DNA of 64,000 bases from Gentiana macrophylla (Eukaryota > Streptophyta > Magnoliopsida > Gentianales > Gentianaceae), in contig CM047815.1 in NCBI GenBank assembly GCA_026214975.1, positions 76,165,299 through 76,229,298 on the forward strand. Direction: 5' to 3'. Each line of letters opens with the position of its first letter. The stretch's first letter is position 1. The translations under genes were made by a program, and so were the position numbers. This document shows positions 34,908 to 46,100 of the stretch, piece after piece. The notes under the pieces are model-generated. The model was not told where the DNA came from. It did not search any database and worked only from the letters and a program-made list of their open reading frames with translations.

Positions 34908-37136
34908 TGTAACATTCCGACTTTTCGTAAAAGGGTAAAATAGTCATTGGGTGTATTTACTACGACCTAATTATTATTTGTTCCATTTATTTGATTAAAA
35001 AGGGAATTAATTAAAGGAATTAGCTATTAATTATAAAGGATTTAATTAATGGTTATAAAAAGAAATAATCCCAATTATTTCTCATGACCTACACACGCTT
35101 TTTCTGAAAAAAGAGAGGATGGAACGGCGCTGAAGAAGAGCAACGCAGAAGCAGAAGACGAAATAAAAGGAAGAACCGTGTGATCAATCCGTTCGTCTGA
35201 TCAAGAAGCCGCAGGAGAGAAAAGTGATCAGCGCGAGGAGACGCAACTTTGGAAAATAACATCTCTCGATTTCGTAAGTTTTCAGTTTAGCCCTCGTTTT
35301 CGGTATTCGTAGGGTTCGATTCTTGAAAAATTCGTATCTTTTAATCCGTAGCTCTGTTTCGCAGCCATGAGCAGTCGAAACGATCGTCTTGAAGCGTAGA
35401 ATAATCTAAAAATAGTTTCATAGCAGTAAACCCAGGTAATCTTCAGTTTTACAGGCTTTTTTCAGTTTCATTTTTCTGCAAAGAAATAGGATTTTGGGGT
35501 TTCTTGTTGATCACATAGGTTTTGGGGTTGAGGATCAACAGTTGTTGCAGCTACTTGGTGTTTTGCTGTCAGTTTTGCAAGCAAATAAGGTAAGAGGCTC
35601 TTCCTATGATTTCAATTATCGTTTATAAGGTTTAGATCAAGTCTTAAGGTGTTTAGATGATAGAAAGACGTGTCTTTTCAATGATCAAAGGATCATAGAT
35701 GTTTTGGAATGTTCAAATATGTTTATCTATGTTGTACTGTGTTTAATTTGATGTTAATTAGGTTAGAAACGATTCAGAAATCGAGTTGTGATGATTTTAG
35801 GGTTCTAGCTGAAACCCAGGTCGGACGGGTGTCTACTTACGTGGGCGGGCGTGCGTTGCTACATTTCTTCGAGGCGGGCGTCTGGTTTCTCTCGACGGGC
35901 GCCTCGAGGTGTTATTTTACATTCGAGTTTATAACGATCTTAGTGTGGACGAAGTGCGTGAAAAGTGGACGGGCGTCCAGTCTTGGACGGGCGTCCAGTA
36001 GGTTCCAGACGGGCGTCCATGTCTTTAAACGGGCGTTGTTTGTTGTTCAGCCTTATAAGTATGTTTTATCATTTCTAAACCCTTAAATGTGATACGTCAA
36101 CATTGAATAAACATAAACAAGCTTGAATTGAGTTTCTGATTCATTCAGTTAAAACACCGAATGTACTCTTAAAGGGAGTTGAAGTTCGGATCCGTCGGAA
36201 GAGCAAGATAGGCTTGTGCTTTGATGAATTAGTATTCGTCAATGTCTGTGTAATTGCTAGGCCTTGTCCGTGTCTAGTGGTCTAGGAAGAGAGTAGTATT
36301 TGTGAGGGAGATTAATTGAAAACACTTAGGTGGTTAGTTAATCATGTTAATAAATACGTACTTGACTAGTAAAAGATTAAACAACATGTCTCTCTTGGAT
36401 AGGCACCAGTCTATATCGCGATGTATGCCTACCTCTGAAGGTGGAAGAACTCCGTAGGTCAAAAAAACCCTAAGTACGGAGGGACTCCGCTGAGATGTGC
36501 GTACCATCGGAGTCTACCTTTTCTAGACTTCGTGGATATTGGTGTGATCCACTAATATGTTGCCAAGAGTGTCCCAAAAGTGGATACGCGTAGTGCCATT
36601 GAGTGCGGTTGTAACATAGATAAGTTAGGTAGAAACGTTTAGTCAATTCATGTTGATGGACATGAAATGAATCCCAGATTGAGTCGGTCACACAAAGATA
36701 ACTAACTAAATGATTAAATATCTTTTCTTTATAAATCTTAATTGTTGTCGTAGCTTCTCACTTTTACTAAGTACTTTGTACTTACCTCATTTGAATTTTC
36801 TTTTGTATGCATTGTGGGGTGAGAAGACGAATGATTGATCAAGTGTGATTTACGGCTTTTGAAGACTTAAAGTCTTGACGAAGCTTCTAGATTATTTTCT
36901 TTGTAAAGGTTGTATCAGACTGGTTGTATCTCTTCTCTTAGATTTGTTGTACCTCTACTTTTAAGGCATCGTATTGTATAAGTCTTTGGGTTTTTAATCG
37001 TTGTAATCTTAACTATCCATCTTTAGCATTGTTAATTTCTATTCATAGTAGCTTTTATGTTTTTACCCGAGTCTTTTTAGCTTCCGTTTGCTTTTATTTG
37101 ATACGAAGACGTAGATGCTTGCGTATAATATTAGAT
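34908..37136 (+). mobile_element. family C LTR, inverted orientation, near full length
   Basis: Begins TGTAACATTCCGAC right after the polypurine tract, so it is a 3' LTR in plus orientation. A TATA-like TTATAAAAAG lies about 145 bp in. It ends at GCGTATAATATTAGATTCAT, about 75 bp short of the LTR terminus. It carries palindromic cassette 2. Confidence 0.85.
35815..36045. repeat. palindromic cassette 2 in family C LTR
   Basis: Repeated modules around GACGGGCGTC. TGGACGGGCGTCCA occurs at 35966-35979 and 35984-35997, six-base arms around GG, with diverged units such as AGACGGGCGTCCA and CTCGACGGGCGCC. It appears to occupy the place of cassette 1 but the sequence is entirely different. Confidence 0.85.
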
Positions 37137-37470
37137 TCATTTATCATTTTTAAAATGATCCCCTCATTAACAAATTTATTTTTTCTTAAATTTTTTAAAG
37201 TAATGATACAGACACAACCGTTGTGTCACATAAGTGACACGACTGTCATTTGCACCGTTGACAAAAATAAATCTAAATTGATCATGATATACACCATCAT
37301 AATCAAAGATGAAGATGATCATTTTGTTATTCGTTGTGACACAATCGTTAACCCGTATCATACCATTTTATTTATGTTTTAAAATTTGGAGACCCAATGA
37401 TAAATTTTTTTAGTGATACAGGCGGCAAACCTTCCCTCTATTTGGAGAACAATTTGCAAATATAATAACC

Positions 37471-37509
<39 letters not shown>

Positions 37510-37649
37510 ACATAAATTAAACAAACCAAAACAGGAGAAAAATAAAAGACCAAATTTGTTCCGTCCAAATATCTTCACCCTCTGAACGCAGTTCTTCCTC
37601 CGTTCTTCAGTCGTCTAATTCTGTTTGATATAAATGTTATTGATATGTC
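37137..37649. other. unassigned flank of element D, with (TA)n repeat
   Basis: AT-rich DNA with a TA microsatellite at about 37474-37506. Element D inserted at ATGTC (37645-37649), so this tract continues at 43161. Together they resemble a gene leader (pyrimidine-rich near 37570-37625) but no product is recognised. Confidence 0.4.
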
Positions 37650-38249
37650 TGATGATACATGATTTCACCCCTCGACGTGGAATTATCTAATTGGTCCAGC
37701 TGGCGTGTGAAGAGTCCAAGTCCCTAGTACTCACCTCGAGTCGGATAAGAGACGAGTCAGTGAAGACCGCAGCAGCCAACAGGTTATACAAGTGTCTCAT
37801 CTCGAACCATCCATGTCGGTGGTATACGAGTCGAGACCAAAGTTCCAAATTTCACTTCAAGCCCAATATCCTGGGATTACTTGGGCAATAGGGCAAGGCC
37901 CAATAAGGGTTATTTATGTCAATAGACAAAACCGCCCTAGGTTTAGGGCAGAAGAGGGGCTTATGCCTATAAATACACTACTCCAGGAACTACGTAAGGC
38001 TTGATTCCTGGGCAATACACAGGATACGTAGGCAATCCAAGATACATTCTTGGACTCAGCCATAAAACCCTAAAATCACCCCCAAAATCATCCTTGATTC
38101 AATCATCCCTAGATTAAGTTGACCCGAAATTATACATGACAAAATCCAGCATCGTCATTGGCGCTAGAAGGAGGGCCTTCTATCGGTGATGGATCAAGGA
38201 GTGATGGTGGTCAAGTTAATAGGCAGAAACATGCTAGAAACGCAGTCAG

Positions 38250-38950
38250 ATCCGTGCTTATTGCCGGAGTTTCAACCGTTGGAACAAGAATTCCACCGGT
38301 CAGATTGAAGAATAAGGAGGGGCGAACAAACCCTCCAAATTTCGTACCGATCGGAGTCCGTTTGGATACCCGATCGTTGCCGGAAAGATGCTGCTATATC
38401 ACCAAAAACGCAGCGAGATCGGCTGCTAGTTTATGGAGTTTCAACCGTTGGAACAAGAATTCCACCGGTCAGAATGAAGAAGAAGGGGTTCCAAAGAAGC
38501 CCTCAAAATTTCAGACCGATCAGAGCGCGTCTTGATGCCCGATCGTCGCCAAGAAGTTGCGGCTGTATAAAAAACGCAGCAGAACCCTAATTGGGAGCAG
38601 ACAGGTCGGCAGCCTATTTCCGCCAGTTGAACCGTTGGAAAAACAATCCCTCCGGTCAGAATCAATTATTAGGAGGACCGAACAAGCCCTCAAAATTTTA
38701 GGTCGATCGGAGTTCGTTTGATTTCTCGATCGTGGCAAAGAAGTTACTGCAGGCACCAATAACGCAGCAGGATCTGGACAGCAGCTATCAGATAGACGGC
38801 TCATTCCCGGAGTTTCAGCCGTCGAAAGAACAATTCCACCGGTCACATCGAAGAAAATTCAGGGAAGAACGATCCCTCCAAATTTCGTGCCGATCGGAAT
38901 CCGTTTCAAGGTCTGATTGCCACCGGAAAGACACTGCTGTGGCGCCCGAG
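38250..38950. repeat. element D tandem repeat 1 (170-188 bp, 4 copies)
   Basis: Four diverged units, each with GTTTCAACCGTTGGAACAAG-like and TTCCACCGGTCAGA sequences followed by a CGATCGGAGTxCG block, starting near 38266, 38435, 38623 and 38809. Confidence 0.8.
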
Positions 38951-39204
38951 AAAGCTGCGAATTATCTACCGTATCTAGCTATCCACGAAGCGACTTCACG
39001 AGCTCCAAGGATCGAGCCGAGCTCTTTAGCTCTCCAGGTTCTCACAATCGTTATTTTCAATTCTTATATACTTCGTAAGTCTTTATGACAGGTGTAATGT
39101 TTTTTATCACAATCACATTGCACCACAAAGACTCGAGATATCGAGCACCGGCATTCGAGCTCAACGGACTCGTCTTGCCCTAAAACCGAGCTCGAACGGG
39201 CATC

Positions 39205-39560
39205 ATCTTTTATAAGACCAAGCTCGACTCGGCATCATACTTGGAGCTCTATTGAGCGTATCTTTATAAGACCGAGCTCGACTCGGCATCATACTTGGAG
39301 CTCTATTGAGCGTATCTTTATAAGACCGAGCTCGACTCGACATCATACTTGGAGCTCTATTGAGCGTATCTTTACAAGACCGAGCTCGACTCGGCATCAT
39401 ACTTGGAGCTCTATTGAGCGTATCTTTATAAGACCGAGCTCGACTCGGCATCATACTTGGAGCTCTATTGAGCGTATCTTTATAAGACCGAGCTCGACTC
39501 GGCATCATACTTGGAGCTCTATTGAGCGTATCTTTATAAGACCGAGCTTGGCCTCGGCAT
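39205..39560. repeat. element D tandem repeat 2 (54 bp, about 6.5 copies)
   Basis: The unit includes GAGCTCGACTCGGCATCATA and TTGGAGCTCTATTGAGCGTA. Copies are almost identical. Because 54 is divisible by three, a repetitive 18-residue open frame appears on the minus strand, which is a by-product. Related single units recur near 39780-40110 and 41490-41600. Confidence 0.92.
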
Positions 39561-40239
39561 CATATTTTGGAAATCTCCTAGCCGAGCGTGACGGGACGAG
39601 CCTTCTTATTTCTGGAACTCGCCCCACGGTAGAACGACGCTAACAAACTCACAATCGATAACAGAGTCTGCTAGAAGTATAATGAAGACCACAGGTAATC
39701 ATCATACTTCGGGGGCAACAGACGATATGCGAATATCGATAAGCGACAAGCAAAATACGGCAAAAATTGAAGTAGAACAAAGCTCGGCATCATATTATAC
39801 AAAACCGAGCTCGAACGGGCATCATCTTTTATAAGACCGAGCTCAGCCTCGGCATCGGCATCTTATTCTGGGAACTCTCCCCACGGCGGGTTGAGCTATC
39901 TTATTTTGGAACTCTCTCCACGGCAGGTTGAGCTATATTATTTTGGAACTCACCCTACCGAACTGGAGGGTCGAGCTATCACATTTGGAGCTCAACTTGA
40001 GCGGATCTTTATAAAACCGCAGGTCGGCTCGGTCTCATATTTGCAGGTCAACTTGAGCGCATCATTAATCAGACCGAGCTCGCCGCGGCATTATATTCGG
40101 AGCCCATCCTAAAGGATCGTATGGAAGCACAGTGCCTCGAACTTGGCACGCCACCAACCTCAGGAAATATTATATTATGCCTTACTTACAAGTCCAGGTG
40201 ATTAAAAGATAAAAGAGGCAAAAGTCAACCACCACAACG

Positions 40240-40965
40240 AATCCTCGACACGATGGAGTTGGAATAAAAGGTGAATAAAGCCAAGTCACTGACAGTGCTT
40301 ATATCACTCCCGACCTGCCAATAAGCCACGATGCGAGGCGGTTGGAAGATCCCACGTTGGATACCTTATTCGACCAGATCATAAGCACCACGATGTGCCA
40401 CAGTCGAATAAGGAGTTTACTCCTCGATACGATGGAGTTGGAATAAAAGGTGAATAAAGCCAAGTCACTGACAGTGCTTATATCACTCCCGACCTGCCAA
40501 TAAGCCACGATGCGAGGCGGTTGGAAGATCCCACGTTGGATACCTTATTCGACCAGATCATAAGCACCACGATGTGCCACAGTCGAATAAGGAGTTTACT
40601 CCTCGATACGATGGAGTTGGAATAAAAGGTGAATAAAGCCAAGTCACTGACAGTGCTTATATCACTCCCGACCTGCCAATAAGCCACGATGCGGCGGTTG
40701 GAAGATCCCACGTTGGATACCTTATTCGACCAGATCATAAGCACCACGATGTGCCACAGTCGAATAAGGAGATTACTCCTCGATACGATGGAGTTGGAAT
40801 AAAAAGTGAATAAAGCCAAGTCACAGACAGTGCTTATATACCCGACCTGCCAATAAGCCACGATGCGAGGCGGTTGGAAGATCCCATGAAGGATACCTTA
40901 TTCGACCAGATCATGAGCACCACGAAGTGCGACGGTCGAATATGGAGTTTGCAATTCGACATGGT
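40240..40965. repeat. element D tandem repeat 3 (177-179 bp, 4 copies)
   Basis: GATGGAGTTGGAATAAAA recurs at 40253, 40432, 40611 and 40788, giving periods of 179, 179 and about 177 bp. Internal copies are near identical; the last is diverged. Confidence 0.92.
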
Positions 40966-43165
40966 CATAAGCCTGACAAGGCAAGACAGTCGAGTCGAGC
41001 TCCGACCAAATAGCCAAGTCAAGCCCATAGGGCAGTACAATGCTAGGTCGACTCATATTCAAGTGTACCATGAGTCATGCACTCATACTACACTTCGATG
41101 GGCTTAAGGGAATTAAGTCCAAAGGACTACACCTTATAAAGCAACGTCGCAAGGGAATTAAGTCCAAAGGACTACACCCTAGACAAATATTCAACAACAC
41201 AAATGAGCCCAAGAGGCAAAAAAGGCCGAGGCAAAGGGACGGTTCGCAAGGTCGGGCCAAACGCCCAAGCCAGGAGCCAAACGAAAAATGCCAAGGCAAA
41301 CAGGTCGATCTCAGCTAAACTCTCAAGTGCAATACGAACCAAGGGTTCATAATACACTTAGGGAGCAACACAATATCGACATGTGGAAAACAAAGCAAAA
41401 CAGCAAACAGGGCCATAGGCTCGACAAGCGAAAAGCTACAACGCATCGAGATGTGAAATACTGCAAAAATTGAAGCAAAATAAAGTTAGGCATCGTATTT
41501 GGAGCTCACCGATGAGCGCATCTTTAATAAGTCTGAGTTCGACTCGGCATCTTATCTTGGAACTCTCCTAGTCGAGCACGGCGGGACGAGCCTTCTTATT
41601 TCGGGAAATATCCCCGCGGTTATTGTGACTTTTTGACTAGCATCTTGCGTATCTCGAGGATCCACTCCACAAAGGGTCTACTCAACGGTCTATGAGGATC
41701 CGCAAGTCGGACGCCATCAGTCGACGGCTAATGTGGATGAATCTGCATTATACATCGGGGACAACAACGAGTCGACATTGAATAAGTGTTAAGGCACGCA
41801 TGTCGATGACCGGACTCGGGGCTACCACAATCGACTCTCAGGCGGTGTAGTACGATAAAAAAGTGAGCAAAGAAATGGGAATCGAAATGCGACAAATGGC
41901 GAAAACCTAGTCACGTGAGCCAGGCCATAACAAGGCAAAGTTCGGAAGGTCGAATATAAATTCAAAAGAACAACGGCTGGGGAGTAGCATCGAGCCCAAT
42001 CGACTTGCGGAACCCGATGACCGCATCTTTCTAAGCCGCCGACTGTGAGGAACTCGATCAAGCTCGACCTACAACAAGATCCTCTCCTTCCGAGTCCGCT
42101 TAACTTCACACCAGAGAAATTGAGCCCCATCTGCATCCTCTCGAAATCCACCGACAGTCTCACTGCAGATGACAGAGAGTCCGCAGTCGGACAACGTGCC
42201 CAATAAAATACAAATATGACCCAAACCTAAGGTTCTCATGATACTTGGGGAGCAGAATCGACATATGTACATCGACATGGGAGAAGCCGATATGCGAATA
42301 AGGCCAAAGGCATGATAAAGAAAGATAGTCTATATCAAAGACAAAAGAAAAGAAGGATTAAATCAGATTCTTCGAGAAGTCAACTTCAATCGAGACAAAT
42401 CCCAAGTTGGACATCTCATCATTCCTTCAATGACTTACGGCATCGAAGTCAATGTCAACTTAGCCACACTTTATAAGTCCAAAGGACAGATAATGCTAAG
42501 GCAAAAAAGTCTGCAAAGCGGACATGGAAAGTCCGTATATCGGATTCCACAGGGTAGATTAAAATTCAGGGCATTGGATGACAGTGACCAAGATACACCT
42601 TTGACAGATCAGACCTGACCTCAAGAGCTCAGATAGATCTGGGGGGCTTATGATGATACAGGATTTCACCCCTCGATGTGGAATTATCTAATTGGTCCAG
42701 CTGGCGTGTGAAGAGTCCAAGTCCCTAGTACTCACCTCGAGTCGGATAAGAGACGAGTCAGTGAAGACCGCAGCAGCCAACAGGTTATACAAGTGTCTCA
42801 TCTCGAACCATCCATGTCGGTGGTATACGAGTCGAGACCAAAGTTCCACCAGACTTCCACAAGCCCAATATCCCTGGGATTACTTGGGCAATAGGGCAAG
42901 GCCCAATAAGGGTTATTTATGTCAATAGACAAAACCGCCCTAGGTTTAGGGCAGAAGAGGGGCTTATGCCTATAAATACACTACTCCAGGAACTACGTAA
43001 GGCTTGATTCCTGGGCAATACACAGGATACGTAGGCAATCCAAGATACATTCTTGGACTCAGCCATAAAACCCTAAAATCACCCCCAAAATCATCCTTGA
43101 TTCAATCATCCCTAGATTAAGTTGACCCGAAATTATACATGACAAAATCCAGCATCGTCAATGTC

Positions 43166-46100
43166 CTATTTCTCACCATCAATTGACCGATTGCATTTAT
43201 TCATTTTGATCTAATCATTAGGGTTTGGTACGCAGCAGCATCGGTGAGCTACAATTGCAACCACAAATCAAGGATTAGTATAATCAAATCAACCTAGTAG
43301 CAATCTTCCTACCATGTCTAAGAACCATTCAATTAAGGTAACAATAATTTTGTGTCGGATTGATATTTTGGTGTTGGGTTTGTAATTTTTTTTCGTCTTT
43401 TACTTCTCTAATGAGAAAGGGTGCCTATGATGATACAGAGATATGTGCTTTCTTAGGCTATGCAAAAATGTCTTTTTTGTCTATTTTGAGCTATTCGGTG
43501 GAAAAAATTGTTTGTCTTTAAAATCTCACTGGATCCTTCCCTTGATTTGGATGAATTTTGTACAGTTTGGTCCAATTCGTGCAATTTCTGGGCTTTAAAT
43601 GAAGTTTTTGGCTTGAAAGACTCGTTCTTTATCCTTATAAGCTATAACTATATGTTAGGAACCGTTGGAGCTTTCTTCATGGTGGTTGAACTGAATCTGA
43701 ATAACTCTCTACTCGTTTAGAAAAGATGGATATATTGATATTGTGGCATTTTACACTCTTGGCTGAAGTCATAAATAGTTAACTATTTATAGCCTCATAG
43801 TGCTAAAGCAGGGCATAGATTCCAACTCTGTAACTTAGATGTGTGTAAAGTGGCTACAACTTGTTGCTTAATACATATCCGAAAAACTTAATCTGTCTAA
43901 CAGTGTTGGATAAAATATGAAGAAGATGAAGACGCATCTGTTCCGACCGCGATTGGGATCCGGTGATTCCATAAATTATGAAAAAAGGGGAATGCTTACT
44001 GGTGTTTATAGCATCGGGCTGGAGACGGCCAAAATGCATATCCCATTACCAACACCGCTAAAACAATTCTCGCATTACTCCTCTTTATACACAACTGCTA
44101 ATACCCATTATCATGAAGGGAAATTATTGATAAAAGGGAAAAAAAGGTTTCTTGGTTTTCTGTTCATTATTGATTCTCAGTTAGTCGGTTGTTTGACGTT
44201 TTGTATAGTAGTATTTAAAATTGAAGGGAATAATATGTTGTTTATCGGTCATTGAAAGTGAGTTTTTTCATATTATCAATCTTCTTGTACATCTTATAAA
44301 GAACAAAACTTCATTAAATTATTGTTTGTAACTTACCTTTTAATGCTCTAACCCATGTATCTTGTGAGTTGTGATGTAGTTGTATCAAGAGTTGGTTACA
44401 ATGGTATGTATAACGTTCAAACTTTTGATTTCAGTGAAATGACAAGTGACGACACATCGTAAGACAAAAAGAGCCAGAATAGGTTATAGGTACTATTTAA
44501 TTTTTTATATTCCATGCATGACATTGCTTAACATTTTATTTTTTTATTATCAGTACCAAAGACGGTAGTGGGTTTTCTCTGGCATTATTTCTTCGATTTC
44601 GTCGGGTTTCTGTGGCGTAATGTTAGGTTGTGCTTTGTGAATAGGTAGGGAGTGAACATTGCACTCAAATAGGGCTCTCAAATCCTTCCTACAGATAATA
44701 ATTTGTTGGATAACCTTGGCTTTCAGAAGGTTATAATAGAGAAGGTCATCCAAGATTGCAGATTATGAAGGTAGATAGTGACAATTTTATTTGTTTAAAG
44801 TTCTTGCATAATTTTCGTTAAATTATTGATAAGTCTTTCATTTCCTCTTCATTTCTCTGTTTACGTGTTTGTTCATTTCCTCTTCCTTTCTCTATTTACA
44901 TGTTTTTCTGATCTCCTTAAGTATTTTGGTTTTTATGAGTTATAAGCAGTTACTATCCAAAGCTCATAAGGGATCACAAAAAGATGGAGCCTGAAACTTC
45001 TAACTATGTCCGTGCTGCAGAAGAAAAAGCAGTAAACAATGAATCTTCTCTATTTGGTTAGTGAATGCTCATAGCTTTGTCGTTGTTTTCCTCATTATGA
45101 AGGTTTGTTGTCACAATTACTTATTGCTTATGCCTTTTATTTATTTGTTTCCTTCAGCCGACCTTTTTTTTTCTTCTCGATCTTAATTGATTTTCTAAAT
45201 ATTGTTGTTCTGTTTGATGTTTGGTATCATTTTGTAATATGGACTATGGAGGAATCATGTGCTTAAATTCTTCTTTTTGTTTGTCCTTACGATCATCGGT
45301 GATACGCTTGGTGGCAGCAGTTTCAATCATGTGCTTAAATTCTTCTTTTTGTTTGTCCTGCCTTTTTTTGCCGCAGTTTCTTGGAGGCGCTTCAATTCTC
45401 CGTAAGTTGTTTGATGGCCTTTTGAATCGGAGTAATTGGCTTTGGTCATTTGGCCTTTTCTAAATCATGGTAGAAGCTTTGCATACTCTATTGTTCAATG
45501 TAGTCAAGAGCCTTCAAATATTTGTCAATAACTAAAACGTTGAAATTCTGGGAATCACAAGATTATATATTTGTTGTGCAATTGTGCGTACATAGGATTT
45601 TGCACATTTATCTTTCTGCTACATAATTTCCTTACAATTTCTTTAGTGTTCAACAAGCGAAATTGACATCTACTCAAGCAGCATAAGCAATTGGGACAAA
45701 AGCGAATGAAACCAGATGGATAGGAGGCCTAATTGAGTAACCGAGACACGAGATCCTTTTTGTCATTCGTGTACATATTTGTTGTCTCTTTTGAAGCAGC
45801 TACGACTGGAGCTGAGCCGAGAATCCTTGGTAGCTACTCACATTATAAAGGTAGTTTTTTGGTGGACTAATACTCCTATATCTACGAGAAGATTTGGGTG
45901 GCTAATGTTTTTTATTATGGGCATTCGGTATTGACATCTTTTGATATGATCTTCTAAATAACCTGCATGCTATTTCTTTGTATCAGTTTTTGAGGCATAT
46001 GTTTATGTTCCCTTACCATGCTGCTGTAAGTGTGCCGTATCTTGATTCTTACATTGTTTACTTCATATGGTTCCTGGAATATGATTGCTGCAGTGTTGTG

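Larger units (their letters stand above)
37650..43160 (+). mobile_element. complete non-autonomous LTR retrotransposon, element D
   Basis: LTRs 37650-38157 and 42651-43160 (508 and 510 bp) are nearly identical, begin TGATGATACA and end CAGCATCGTCA. The target duplication ATGTC is at 37645-37649 and 43161-43165. A primer-site-like TTGGCGCTAGAAGG starts right after the 5' LTR and a purine tract, TCTGGGGGGCTTA, ends at the 3' LTR. Each LTR has GCCTATAAATACAC (TATA at 37968-37975). The 4.5 kb interior has no gag, protease, RT or integrase motif; much of it is tandem repeats. It resembles large retrotransposon derivatives that move with proteins of a relative. The close LTR match indicates a young insertion. 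Confidence 0.93.

Noticed and set aside
39203..39508. Minus-strand open frame with six copies of an 18-residue repeat (MMPSRARSYKDTLNRAPS)
   Set aside because: It is a by-product of the 54-bp DNA repeat, whose period is divisible by three. There is no start context, no homology, and the unit also occurs singly in other frames.
40478..40861. Minus-strand 127-codon frame across the 179-bp repeat
   Set aside because: It arises from the tandem array in element D and contains the array's repeat boundaries; no domain.
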